Positions 53,425 through 62,380 of a stretch of DNA of 64,000 bases are shown here, one piece after another. Under the pieces are notes generated by a model. That model was not told the origin of the DNA and did not search any database. It worked only from the letters and a program-made list of their open reading frames with translations. The stretch's first letter is position 1. Every line of letters begins with the position of its first letter. The DNA lies in contig CAVVZB010000002.1 of assembly GCA_963752695.1 (NCBI GenBank), positions 992,001 to 1,056,000 on the forward strand, written 5' to 3'. Both the position numbers and the translations under genes were made by a program. The DNA comes from Bog-113 sp963752695 (GTDB lineage Bacteria > Acidobacteriota > Terriglobia > Bryobacterales > Bryobacteraceae).

Positions 53425-54486
53425 TCACGGGTCGATGCGGAATACAGCGTACGGCTCGGTTCGGGTGCTCTTGCCCTGGTTGAATTGCGGCATGTCGTTG
53501 ATATGGGAGCTGGTGACAAAGATCTTGCCATCGGCTCCCTGGGAGAAGGTGTCTGGCCACTGCAGTTTCTCTCCCTGGACGACCTTCACGAGCGACTGCC
53601 CGGAGAGTCGATACACCGCGCTCTCATTAAGGTTCCCGAGATAGAGGGTTCCATGACTGTCAATCCACAGCCCATCGGTGGGGAAAGTCTTGGCAACCTT
53701 CTCGACTGAACTGCCCGCCGAGGTTGGCGAGTCCCGAAGAGCAGTCGTCTTAACGCGGTACAGGGTTGCTCCTGTTAGTGCTTGATAGTAGAGATACTGA
53801 CCGTCAGGCGAAAGAGCGATGCCGTCGGAAGCAAACTGTGGGGGCTTTCCATCTTTTTGGACCGGCTTTCCGTTCACACTGATACTCACCCCCGATTCCA
53901 CCTGCACAGAAGAATGTCCGTCCAAAGCCCGGTGTGCACGTCCGGAGTTCAGATCGAGCACGACAATTCCGCTAGCGCCGCTGTCGGTCATATAAGCGAC
54001 ATTCCGTCGAGTGTCGATCCGAATATCGTTCAGGTAACTAGTAGGTTTCGCAACATCCGACCCAAAGCTATAGATGCGGCTCACCTGATTTGTTCTCAGA
54101 TCGATCTTCACCACCTTGGGAGCGCCGGCGACGACCGGACCCAATAGGGGAGCACCGGGATCGACCACCCACAGCGAGTCGGCATCGTCAGCGACTACGC
54201 TCTGGACGCATACGAATTGCTTGCCAGCCGTGGCCGGCTTCGAATCCCAGCGGTTCCAGTACTCGTCCGGATAGGGCTTCACCGAGCCATCTTTCATCAC
54301 TTCAACGACCGCGTTGAGGTAACGATCGGACCACCGTGGGAAATTTACAAACATACGGCCCGACTTTGTCACAGTTACTCCTGTGATCTGAAAGTCATTA
54401 TTCGTGTATACGCTTGTAAGCTTCGCTCCGCGCAGGGAGGCAACTGCGAGCAGGAGAACGGGGAATGCACGGCTGAGTGATCGCAT
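53425..54486 (-). CDS. exported major-royal-jelly/yellow-like beta-propeller protein
   Basis: A 353-residue protein. ATG 54486 gives a signal peptide (MRSLSRAFPVLLLAVASLRG). The mature part matches the MRJP/yellow family: NFPRWSDRYLNAVVEVMKDG, WVVDPGAPLLGP, PTSYLNDIRIDTRRNVAYMTDSG and GIALSPDGQYLYYQALTG, forming a six-bladed propeller. Bacterial members are of unknown role; some are proposed lactonase-like enzymes. An earlier ATG at 54573 would overlap the divergent gene and lacks a signal peptide. The stop lies 12 bases from the convergent GH18-like gene. Confidence 0.75.
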   Translation of the reverse strand: MRSLSRAFPVLLLAVASLRGAKLTSVYTNNDFQITGVTVTKSGRMFVNFPRWSDRYLNAVVEVMKDGSVKPYPDEYWNRWDSKPATAGKQFVCVQSVVADDADSLWVVDPGAPLLGPVVAGAPKVVKIDLRTNQVSRIYSFGSDVAKPTSYLNDIRIDTRRNVAYMTDSGASGIVVLDLNSGRAHRALDGHSSVQVESGVSISVNGKPVQKDGKPPQFASDGIALSPDGQYLYYQALTGATLYRVKTTALRDSPTSAGSSVEKVAKTFPTDGLWIDSHGTLYLGNLNESAVYRLSGQSLVKVVQGEKLQWPDTFSQGADGKIFVTSSHINDMPQFNQGKSTRTEPYAVFRIDP

Positions 54487-54560
54487 CGGCCAATCTGGGA
54501 GCAATCGATCCGCCGAAGGCTTGGCTGCTTGGTGCGATTTCGGAGCTTCTAGAATAGAGA

Positions 54561-56189
54561 TTGACTCACGCACGATTTTCGGCCCGGCGCATCTGGACGT
54601 TCGCGCTTCTAGCTGCCGGACTGACCACGGCCACGCTCCTCTGCACAGGGAGCGCCTTCCGGGATAACGACCAGGCGGCGCTAATCAGTGGCGCATTACA
54701 GCTGCTTTGCGGACAGGTCTCGCCCCTGCATTCCACGTTTTACAATTACGACAAGCAATGGGGAAGTTATGCGCTCCTGTTCGGAGCCGGGGTGGCCATT
54801 CCTTTGGCGGATCCGATCCTCCGAGGGAATGTGGTTCAGGTGGCGCTTCTGTTGCCGGCGATGATCCTCGCATTATGGACATTAGGTAAGAGCAGACTTC
54901 GCATATGGACATATGTTCCGGTATTCCTTTCGCCCGCGCTGATCCTCTATGTGCCGTTTCTGGCGACGGCTTCGCTTTCACTCGCCTTCCTCTTCTTTAG
55001 TTACTACTGTCTGCGGAGACACTGGAGATTGGCGGCTATTGCCTCCATCGCCATCGCAGCGGCTTGCCGTGGCGATGTCGTGCTTGTCGCGCCATTGATT
55101 ATTCTCACGAGTGTCTCGCGGCGGTCGCTAAAGCATTTGGTTCGATCGACTCTTGCCTGGATGGTCTGCGCCGCCGCGATCCTGCCAATAGTGCTCGGAA
55201 AGCTCATCACCGCCCGCACGTTCAGCGACCTAGCTGGCTTCTCGTTCAATCCCGCATTAGTTGCGGGCTTTGTTACGTTCGGGCTTGGGTTAGGCGCCGT
55301 CCTGGTGCTCCTCGTGATGCTGTTGATTCAGTTCACGATTGTTGCCCGGAAGCCCTCCTGGAGATTCTTTTATATTGCCGAGGCCGCGGCTGTCTCAATC
55401 CCGATCTTATTCTACTGGACACAACTTTACTCCCCCCGTTATTTCTTCCTTACTTTGATCGCGCTTCTCTTCTTCGCTACAAGCCGACGGGCGGCGGTCA
55501 CCACGCGGCAGATTCCCCGCCCGGTGCGTCACGCCGTTGTGGCTGTGAGTCTAGCTCCGTGGCTGATCGGAGTCTGGATGCCGACTAGCCACCATATCCG
55601 GCCAGCGTTCCTGCATTCGACAACCTTCCCGACCGCCGACGGCTTGTTTCCGATGGGCGCGGGCGCTGGATTTATTGCCGCTTCCGTGCGGGACCACCTG
55701 GAGATCGATCACAACCAGAAAACGTGGGACAGCGCACGCTCGGTCGATTACAGTGTTTGCGGAGCAACCGTGCCCGTCATGGCGACTCCGATGTCGTATT
55801 ACCTCGACCTTGCGATCCGACTGCAAGGCAAGACGCCCGCTCGCATTGTGGACCTGGCTGATGCGCCTTGCGGCGGGGCTTACGCCGACCTGCGCGCGAT
55901 TGTCCGTCATGACTCCACAGGGATGGAGATGGCACGCGCGGATATTCGCATCGTTTCGACTCGCCCGGAACTCGGCCGGCCCATTGTGTGGATAGCCAAG
56001 GACCACGATCCTTCCTTGCAGACACAGCAACTACGGGAGTTAGAAAAGGCGCTGCACGGCAAAGACGCGGAGGTGTTTATGGGAGCGGGTCTCCCTACGG
56101 CCCGATTGGAAGGACTTCACTACTTCTTCCTCTCCAACTCAGATACTGGATGGGCACACACCGTGTTTCCCGACTATATGAATAAATAG
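54561..56189 (+). CDS. polytopic membrane protein of unknown function
   Basis: A 542-residue protein with about nine to ten hydrophobic segments in the first 370 residues, then a soluble C-terminal part of about 170 residues. Early residues FRDNDQAALISGALQLLCGQVSPLHST place charged residues after helix one, as in GT-C-like glycosyltransferases of the DUF2079/ArnT type, but no firm motif is seen. Cysteines in the soluble domain (SVCGATVP, DAPCGGAY) may pair. Start is TTG 54561 with a weak Shine-Dalgarno. It lies between the divergent propeller gene and the convergent pyrophosphatase gene. Confidence 0.58.
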   Translation: MTHARFSARRIWTFALLAAGLTTATLLCTGSAFRDNDQAALISGALQLLCGQVSPLHSTFYNYDKQWGSYALLFGAGVAIPLADPILRGNVVQVALLLPAMILALWTLGKSRLRIWTYVPVFLSPALILYVPFLATASLSLAFLFFSYYCLRRHWRLAAIASIAIAAACRGDVVLVAPLIILTSVSRRSLKHLVRSTLAWMVCAAAILPIVLGKLITARTFSDLAGFSFNPALVAGFVTFGLGLGAVLVLLVMLLIQFTIVARKPSWRFFYIAEAAAVSIPILFYWTQLYSPRYFFLTLIALLFFATSRRAAVTTRQIPRPVRHAVVAVSLAPWLIGVWMPTSHHIRPAFLHSTTFPTADGLFPMGAGAGFIAASVRDHLEIDHNQKTWDSARSVDYSVCGATVPVMATPMSYYLDLAIRLQGKTPARIVDLADAPCGGAYADLRAIVRHDSTGMEMARADIRIVSTRPELGRPIVWIAKDHDPSLQTQQLRELEKALHGKDAEVFMGAGLPTARLEGLHYFFLSNSDTGWAHTVFPDYMNK

Positions 56190-56193
56190 TTAG

Positions 56194-58353
56194 TCATAAG
56201 AAAAGCGGGGCTGCAACCAATGTTATGGTCGCCAGAAGCTTGATTAGCACGTGTAAAGACGGGCCTGCTGTGTCCTTGAAGGGATCGCCGACTGTGTCTC
56301 CGACTACTCCCGCTTTGTGTGCTTCCGATCCCTTACCTCCATAATGACCCATCTCGATGTATTTCTTGGCATTGTCCCAAGCCCCGCCACTATTGTTCAT
56401 CAGCATCGCCATAAGAATGCCAGTGATGGTGCCAACCATTAGGAACGCTGCTACAGCGGAAGCGCCCACGTGAAACTGTTTAAACAGAATGCCAACTAAG
56501 ACGGGACTGACTACGGCAAGGAGCCCTGGAATGACCATCTCTTTCAGGGCCGAGCGCGTGACGATGTCGACACACGCACCGTAATCCGGGTCGGCCGTGC
56601 CCTGCATGATTCCTGGGTTAGCTTTGAACTGGCGCCGCACTTCTTGGATAACAATTTGCGCGGACCGCCCGACGGCCTTGATGGCGAAGGAACTGAACAG
56701 GAAGACCAGCATGGCGCCTAGCAAAGCGCCGGCAAAGACGGGCACCTGACCGATGTCGATCGGGAAGCTAGCTTCCGGTGGCAGATGCATCAGGTGCTTG
56801 ATGGTATCGATGTAAGCCGAGAAGAGAAGAAAAGCGGCTAGCGCGGCGCTTCCAATTGCGTAGCCCTTAGTCAGAGCTTTGGTGGTGTTGCCAACGGAAT
56901 CCAGCCGGTCGGTGCGCTCGCGGACAATATCGGGCTGGTGTGACATTTCGACGATGCCGCCGGCGTTGTCGGTGATCGGGCCGAAGGTGTCCATAGCCAG
57001 GATGTAGCCAGCAGTTGAAAGCATGCCAATCGTGGCAACCGCGGTTCCGAAGAGCCCCGAGGCTTGGGCGGTCACACCCGGTAAGCCGGCGGCGAAACCG
57101 AGGTAGAAGGAGCCCAGGATCGCGCCGACGATCACCAGAACCGGGAGAGCAACGCATTCGAGCCCGACGGCGAAACCCGAGATGATTGCCGTGGCGCCGC
57201 CGGTTGTGCAAGCTTGTGCAATTTCCTGCACAGGTCGGTATTTGGACTCGGTGTAGTACTGGGTGATGAACACGAACAGAAAGCTGGTTGCGATGCCAAG
57301 GAGTCCCGCGAAGAAGAAATTCCAATTCCCGTTCAGAAGAAGGTATACGGAGAGGCCGAGCCCGGCTATCGCTAAAGCAACGGTCACATAAAAGCCGCGG
57401 TTCAAGGCATGCATGGGGTCGCGGTCTTCAGTGGTTCTGACGACGAAGATTCCGACTATGGAGGCGAGAAGTCCGAGCGCGCCAGCCACGAGCGGGAACA
57501 GGATTCCTCGAATACCGAAAGCGGGAAAAAGGCTCGCGGCGAGAATGATTGCGCCGACGTTTTCCGCCGCCGTGGACTCGAACAGGTCGGCGCCGCGGCC
57601 GGCACAATCGCCCACATTGTCGCCGACCAGATCGGCAATGACGGCGGGGTTGCGCGGATCGTCCTCGGGGATGCCGGCCTCCACCTTGCCTACCAGGTCG
57701 GCACCGACATCAGCCGCCTTGGTGTAAATTCCGCCGCCTAATTGGGCAAACAAGGCAACGAAACTAGCGCCGAAACCGAAGGCCACGATCTGGCCGGGCA
57801 CGCGGGTCGGGTCTGTGAGTCCACCGAAGAGGTAGAAAAGTGTGGCGACTCCCAGAAGGGACAGCGCCACCACACTCAGACCCGTGACCGCGCCGCCCCG
57901 GAGAGCCGCCTGAAGCGCAGCGTTAACACTGTTACGCGCCGCGGCGGCGGTACGGATGTTCGCGCGAATGGACACCCACATCCCGCTAAAGCCGGCCAGG
58001 GTGGAGCAGACGGCGCCCGCGACAAACGATATCGTCATGCGCCGGGCAAGCTGGCCGCTTCCACTCCCCAGGTAATAGCTGAAGAAGATGACGACGGCCA
58101 AAACTGCGGCAAGGGAGAGAATTGTGCGGTTTTGGCGCCGCATAAAAGCCTCGGCCCCTTGTTTGATGGCGTTGGAGATTTTCTGCATTTGGGGCGTGCC
58201 GATATCCTGCCGAATGACAAAGCGGGCCAGGAGACCAGCGACTGCGAGGGCTACGATTGAGATCGCCAATACGACAATTAGGTATTGCTGCCCGTCTCCC
58301 TCTGTGTCGTCGGCCAACAACCAGAGCGTCAGCAGGGGAGAGAGCGATTGCAT
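56194..58353 (-). CDS. hppA: membrane-bound ion-translocating pyrophosphatase
   Basis: A 719-residue membrane pyrophosphatase of about 16 helices. GIYTKAADVGADLVGKVEAG, IPEDDPRNPAVIADLVGDNVGDCAGRG and DAYGPITDNAGGI-type sequence (here DTFGPITDNAGGIVEM) hold the pyrophosphate and magnesium ligands. GNTTKALTKGYAIGSAALAA has lysine where K+-dependent enzymes have alanine, so it is probably a K+-independent proton pump. It would use PPi from anabolism to energise the membrane. The start is ATG 58353; the stop is four bases from the convergent membrane protein gene. Confidence 0.93.
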   Translation of the reverse strand: MQSLSPLLTLWLLADDTEGDGQQYLIVVLAISIVALAVAGLLARFVIRQDIGTPQMQKISNAIKQGAEAFMRRQNRTILSLAAVLAVVIFFSYYLGSGSGQLARRMTISFVAGAVCSTLAGFSGMWVSIRANIRTAAAARNSVNAALQAALRGGAVTGLSVVALSLLGVATLFYLFGGLTDPTRVPGQIVAFGFGASFVALFAQLGGGIYTKAADVGADLVGKVEAGIPEDDPRNPAVIADLVGDNVGDCAGRGADLFESTAAENVGAIILAASLFPAFGIRGILFPLVAGALGLLASIVGIFVVRTTEDRDPMHALNRGFYVTVALAIAGLGLSVYLLLNGNWNFFFAGLLGIATSFLFVFITQYYTESKYRPVQEIAQACTTGGATAIISGFAVGLECVALPVLVIVGAILGSFYLGFAAGLPGVTAQASGLFGTAVATIGMLSTAGYILAMDTFGPITDNAGGIVEMSHQPDIVRERTDRLDSVGNTTKALTKGYAIGSAALAAFLLFSAYIDTIKHLMHLPPEASFPIDIGQVPVFAGALLGAMLVFLFSSFAIKAVGRSAQIVIQEVRRQFKANPGIMQGTADPDYGACVDIVTRSALKEMVIPGLLAVVSPVLVGILFKQFHVGASAVAAFLMVGTITGILMAMLMNNSGGAWDNAKKYIEMGHYGGKGSEAHKAGVVGDTVGDPFKDTAGPSLHVLIKLLATITLVAAPLFL

Positions 58354-58627
58354 GTGAATGGAAAACTCCTGTCAAGTGATTGGAACTGCAACGTTTGAAG
58401 ATATAGGAGCGGAGACGAGGATGCAACCTTGCGAGAGGTCTATTCCCCTGACAATTGTGCAGAGTTGTGCAGATTCTGCGAATTTCGAAGCTGAACACGG
58501 CTGCATCTACCCTCCGGTGCGCCCAAAAGGAACAGGCGCACTCAGCGTAGCAGGGTGATTACCGCGATAGCGCGCTCAGAAGCCAGTGGCAACGGGCCCT
58601 AAGATATTGAGGATGAACGGCTAGCGG
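58354..58627. other. intergenic region between hppA and the unknown secreted protein
   Basis: 274 bases. It contains the perfect inverted repeat GTGCGCC/GGCGCAC at 58517-58541 with an 11-base loop but no T run, and a TTGACA hexamer on the minus strand next to the hppA start. The hppA promoter presumably lies here. Nothing else is recognisable. Confidence 0.4.
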
Positions 58628-60085
58628 CTACTGCGTTGTACACGTGACCGGAACCTGCGTCACGGCTGCCAAGCAGCTATTCGCGCGGGTGACCGGAACT
58701 GGGGTCATCGGAATTTGAGAGGAGGCAGGAAAGTCGACCGTGGGCACGTAAGCCCCCATGTAGCCGCCTTCCGGGTTGTACTCGGTGTAGAGAAATGGAA
58801 CGTTGAAATCGGAGCACTGAAAGCCGGCTCCGGGAAGGATATCGCGCATCGTGACAGCGTTAAGATCCCGGAATTTTGGCGCGGAACTAAGATCGACGTA
58901 AGTGTAATAGTTGGCGGCGGTGACGTACGCAGGCGGCGCTGTCCCGAAGCCGACAATCAGGTTCACATTGCCGTTCGGATCGCGAACCAGGTCGGAATCC
59001 TTGACTGAAAGGAGCGTTTTTTTGGAATCTTCGAATGAGATTGAGCGGTAGCGGAGTTGTTCCGAACCAGTGAGCGCACATTGCCCGTTGGCGCAGGGTG
59101 TGTCGGGCAGCGCCGGGAGCTGGAAACGGAACCGCATGAACTGCTTTCCGGCAATGATCGACTGCACTTTCGTCTGGCTCAAGTTGAACCCAAGATATCC
59201 AGCAGCGCTATTGTCGCCCGGGACGTAAGCGGGCGAGCGGTTCCAGCGCACTTGATTCAACGGGTCTTGCGGAAAGCATTGGTTCTGTTGAATGGAATAG
59301 GAAAATTGATCGTGCGCCGAGGTTTGCGCTTGGTCGCCCCACTGGCCGCCCGCCCTAAGGTTTGTAGTCACGATGTTCTTGGCATCTTTTAACGGGACCC
59401 CGCAGCCCGTAGTCAGATCGCGCACGATTACCACCGGGTCCGGTTCGTTGGTGAGGTCGAAATAGCTGCGAATAATAATTTGACCCCCGGAGCTAGGGCC
59501 AGTCAGATGGACGGGAAAACCTGGCGGCAGGCCCGGGTAGCCGTTCCAGCTTAGCCCTTGATGAATCTGGGAAGCGTCTAGGAAGTTGGCGTCAATCGTT
59601 GTATCCGCGGTGCTACATCCCGCATTTGGAGAAGCGGGGACAGGCCCTCCAAAGCCGACAGTGATTCCATACTGCTGGTTAGCCTTATAGGACACGCCAG
59701 GCAGGAACGGATTCTCCATACTGTGGTTCAGGGGCTGAATGGCCTGATCTAACATCCCGCTCGTTTCGGCAAGGTGCGAATCGTAAACTGTCACTGAGAA
59801 AAATCGCGCATTGGCAAACGTGCCGGTGAGAATCAGTTCATAACCAGGGGTGACCTTGTAGTAGATGAGGCCATATTTCGCGTTCAAATCACCCGCATGA
59901 CTACGCCCGGAAGAGGCCGAGAACGGGAGTGCATAACAGGAGTTATTGAAGTTACCGAGGAAGTCCTTTCCAGGGTCAATCGCTGGGGGATTATTACAGC
60001 CCAACAAACCCGCGGTGAGAATTTCTTGACCAAATACGGGACCGATGCCAGAGGCGACTAGCAGCAATAGAACGGGAAATCTCAA
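58628..60085 (-). CDS. secreted protein of unknown function
   Basis: A 485-residue exported protein. I start it at TTG 60085 because GGAGG (60094-60098) is eight bases upstream and the product then opens with the signal peptide MRFPVLLLLVASGIGPVFG. The mature part has about ten cysteines in pairs, and IYYKVTPGYELILTGTFANARFFSVTVYD shows a pattern seen in DUF1254/DUF1214-like proteins, but most of the rest is unfamiliar. No catalytic motif is evident. It is divergent from the arylsulfate sulfotransferase, with about 250 bases between them, suggesting a common function or regulator. Confidence 0.68.
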   Translation of the reverse strand: MRFPVLLLLVASGIGPVFGQEILTAGLLGCNNPPAIDPGKDFLGNFNNSCYALPFSASSGRSHAGDLNAKYGLIYYKVTPGYELILTGTFANARFFSVTVYDSHLAETSGMLDQAIQPLNHSMENPFLPGVSYKANQQYGITVGFGGPVPASPNAGCSTADTTIDANFLDASQIHQGLSWNGYPGLPPGFPVHLTGPSSGGQIIIRSYFDLTNEPDPVVIVRDLTTGCGVPLKDAKNIVTTNLRAGGQWGDQAQTSAHDQFSYSIQQNQCFPQDPLNQVRWNRSPAYVPGDNSAAGYLGFNLSQTKVQSIIAGKQFMRFRFQLPALPDTPCANGQCALTGSEQLRYRSISFEDSKKTLLSVKDSDLVRDPNGNVNLIVGFGTAPPAYVTAANYYTYVDLSSAPKFRDLNAVTMRDILPGAGFQCSDFNVPFLYTEYNPEGGYMGAYVPTVDFPASSQIPMTPVPVTRANSCLAAVTQVPVTCTTQ

Positions 60086-60341
60086 TTGACAATCCTCCAA
60101 AGGTAAGGCATCGTCACCGCACTTCGGGAGCGCCTGCCTACCTCAAGGTACGCTGGAAAACTGTCACTGGATGAGTCTGAAAACGGAGGATCGTGATTCG
60201 GCATACATTGGGCAAAATGGGTGTATGAATAAACAGACTTTCAGAATCTCGACCTATCTTTTCAGAGATAAACCCGACACAATGGCATGGAAACAAAAAT
60301 GGGCCTGAGCAATTCTGCCCATCAAAGGAAGACAACCGAAG
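60086..60341. other. intergenic region between two divergent secreted-protein genes
   Basis: 256 bases between the unknown secreted protein and the arylsulfate sulfotransferase. Must hold both promoters. I see no clear -35/-10 pair and no operator palindrome that I trust. No small gene is convincing. Confidence 0.35.
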
Positions 60342-62315
60342 ATGAAACTAAAACACTGTGCATGGATTGCCGTGGCGTTAAGCTCCGCTGGGCTGCAGGC
60401 AAGCGTCGCGGTCCAGTCATTCGCGGCATCGATGCGATCCCCACAACACGTTGGAACACCCGTATCGTTCAATGTGACCGCGTCGGACACGAGTCCAGGG
60501 CCGCTTACCTTTCAATTTAGCGTCTCTTACAGCGGCGGGAAGTTCGATGTTATTCGCAACTTCAATATCGGTTCGAAAGCCGCTGGGGTATGGACGCCTC
60601 AACCGTTCAGCTGGGCCTCGATTGCTGGAGAGGGAAGTTACTCAATCCAGGTGGTCGTTAAAGATGTGAAGACCGGGGAGACCGCCACCGATACAATCCC
60701 GTTCGAACTAACAAGCTTGGTCCCATTGGGGGGCAGAATTAGGGTTACGGACACTCAGAACCCGCTGGTCGGATTAGCGACCGTGCCAGCGTGCGCCGCC
60801 GGGAAGTCGGTGCGTGCATATTTTTCCAGCCGCTTGAATCCTACGCTGACTTACACGACGTTTCAGCCTTGTGGCGGGACTGTTTCCAGTAACATCTACC
60901 TAGGCGGGTTACGCGAAACCGAAAGTTACACGGTGGGTTATCAGATTCTAACCGGGTCCACGGTGACCGATGGCGGTTCCACGAGTCGCTTCCGGACTGG
61001 AAGACTGCCGGGCTCGATCTCGTTTCCCACACAGACGGTGATCGTGCCACCTTTGAATCAGGCCGATGCTGCCGAGCCGCTGCTGCTGCACTCATACATT
61101 AATTTGGGCGCCGGGACCGGCAACTACCAGCCGACCGCAACTGACTTAGCGGGAAACGTTAACTGGTTCTATGACGGCCAGAGCGACCTTCAAGTTCTGC
61201 TGACGCGCCCATTAGCGGGTGGTCATTTTCTTGTCTTCCAATCGGGGCTGTCGTGGGACACGGGAGTATCTACTTCGGCACAGTTGCTGCGGCAGATCGA
61301 CTTAGCCGGCAATGTTGAACGGGAGACGAATATCGGGCTGCTGCAGCAGCAACTTCTCGCAATAGGCGCGACGGACCTGCAGGCCTGCAAGAACATTCCG
61401 TCGCCTGCCCCGATCGGTTCGGCTTGTCTCACTGCGCTGAGTCATGACGCCATTCTGCTGCCGAACGGCAACTACGCATTCATTGCAAACGTGGAGAAGA
61501 TATTTCCTCCAGGCACCCAGGGCGATAAGACCGGGCTGAACGTTGACATCATCGGTGACGCGATCATTGTCATCGACGCGGCGTTGAACGCGGTTTGGTA
61601 TAACGACACATTCCAGCACGCAGGGGGCGGGAACCAGTTGGATATCAATCGCCCCGCTGTACTCGGTGAAACATGCGCTCAAGGTCAGGGTGGCTGCCCG
61701 CCGCTGTTTCTCGCCGGAAGGCCGGGGGTAACCACGCTGGCGAATGATTGGTTGCACTCGAATTCGCTTCAATACCGGGCAAGCGACGGGCATTTCATCC
61801 TTTCGGTACGACATCAGGACTGGGTCTTGAAGGTGGACTACGCTAACGGCGCCGGTTCGGGCAACATCCTGTGGAGAATGGGACCGTCTGGCGACTTTGC
61901 GATCGACAACGTTTATGGCGACGCCTACCCATGGTTCTCCCACCAGCACGACGCTGGATTCGAGTCTAGTGGGGCGTTTACAGTTTTTGATAATGGCAAT
62001 ACGCGGGTGAGCCAATTGGGTGGGAATAGCAGGGGGATGAGCCTGAACGTCGATGAGCTGGGACTGTCAGTCACGCCGGTACTCAGTCAGGACCTTGGCC
62101 ACTTCGCATTTGCGCTGGGGAGCGCGCAGCTGCTCGGGAACGGGAATTATCATTTCCAGCTGGGAATCGTGGCGCCCGCGAATTTCGATCAATCGATCGA
62201 ACTATTCCCCGCACCTCTGGCGCCCAGCGCAACCCAAGTCTTCAACCTGGAAAGCGGGGTCGCGTCGTACCGCAGTTTTCGAATGCAGGATATGTACCGG
62301 CCGCCAACTACCTAA
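60342..62315 (+). CDS. arylsulfate sulfotransferase (AssT-like)
   Basis: A 657-residue periplasmic enzyme. The signal peptide is near residues 1-29 (MKLKHCAWIAVALSSAGLQASVA). The bacterial AssT beta-propeller is shown by ATDLAGNVNWFYDGQ, SHDAILLPNGNYAFIANVE, HSNSLQYRASDGHFILSVRHQDWV and WFSHQHDAGF. The histidine of SVRHQDWV, His491, matches the catalytic histidine of E. coli AssT (His436) that is transiently sulfated. It transfers sulfate between phenolic compounds without PAPS. The N-terminal Ig-like part (residues 35-130) is additional. Whether it acts with the cytosolic sulfotransferase at 10461-12107 is unknown. Confidence 0.85.
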   Translation: MKLKHCAWIAVALSSAGLQASVAVQSFAASMRSPQHVGTPVSFNVTASDTSPGPLTFQFSVSYSGGKFDVIRNFNIGSKAAGVWTPQPFSWASIAGEGSYSIQVVVKDVKTGETATDTIPFELTSLVPLGGRIRVTDTQNPLVGLATVPACAAGKSVRAYFSSRLNPTLTYTTFQPCGGTVSSNIYLGGLRETESYTVGYQILTGSTVTDGGSTSRFRTGRLPGSISFPTQTVIVPPLNQADAAEPLLLHSYINLGAGTGNYQPTATDLAGNVNWFYDGQSDLQVLLTRPLAGGHFLVFQSGLSWDTGVSTSAQLLRQIDLAGNVERETNIGLLQQQLLAIGATDLQACKNIPSPAPIGSACLTALSHDAILLPNGNYAFIANVEKIFPPGTQGDKTGLNVDIIGDAIIVIDAALNAVWYNDTFQHAGGGNQLDINRPAVLGETCAQGQGGCPPLFLAGRPGVTTLANDWLHSNSLQYRASDGHFILSVRHQDWVLKVDYANGAGSGNILWRMGPSGDFAIDNVYGDAYPWFSHQHDAGFESSGAFTVFDNGNTRVSQLGGNSRGMSLNVDELGLSVTPVLSQDLGHFAFALGSAQLLGNGNYHFQLGIVAPANFDQSIELFPAPLAPSATQVFNLESGVASYRSFRMQDMYRPPTT

Positions 62316-62325
62316 AGACGAGAAA

Positions 62326-62355
62326 CGCCGCCGGAATGAATCAAATCCGGCGGCG
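62326..62355 (-). terminator. intrinsic terminator of the radical SAM gene
   Basis: A perfect 10-bp stem, CGCCGCCGGA at 62326-62335 with TCCGGCGGCG at 62346-62355, over a 10-base loop. On the minus strand it is followed by TTTCTCGTCTTT, a fair T-rich tract, 25 bases after the stop of the radical SAM gene. On the + strand it would also end the arylsulfate sulfotransferase transcript, though without a T run. Confidence 0.75.
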
Positions 62356-62380
62356 CGGTGCTGCGGAAAGGGACAGAGAG

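Noticed and set aside
58517..58541. The GTGCGCC/GGCGCAC repeat as a terminator
   Set aside because: Neither strand has a T run after the stem, so it does not fit intrinsic termination; kept only as a structural finding.
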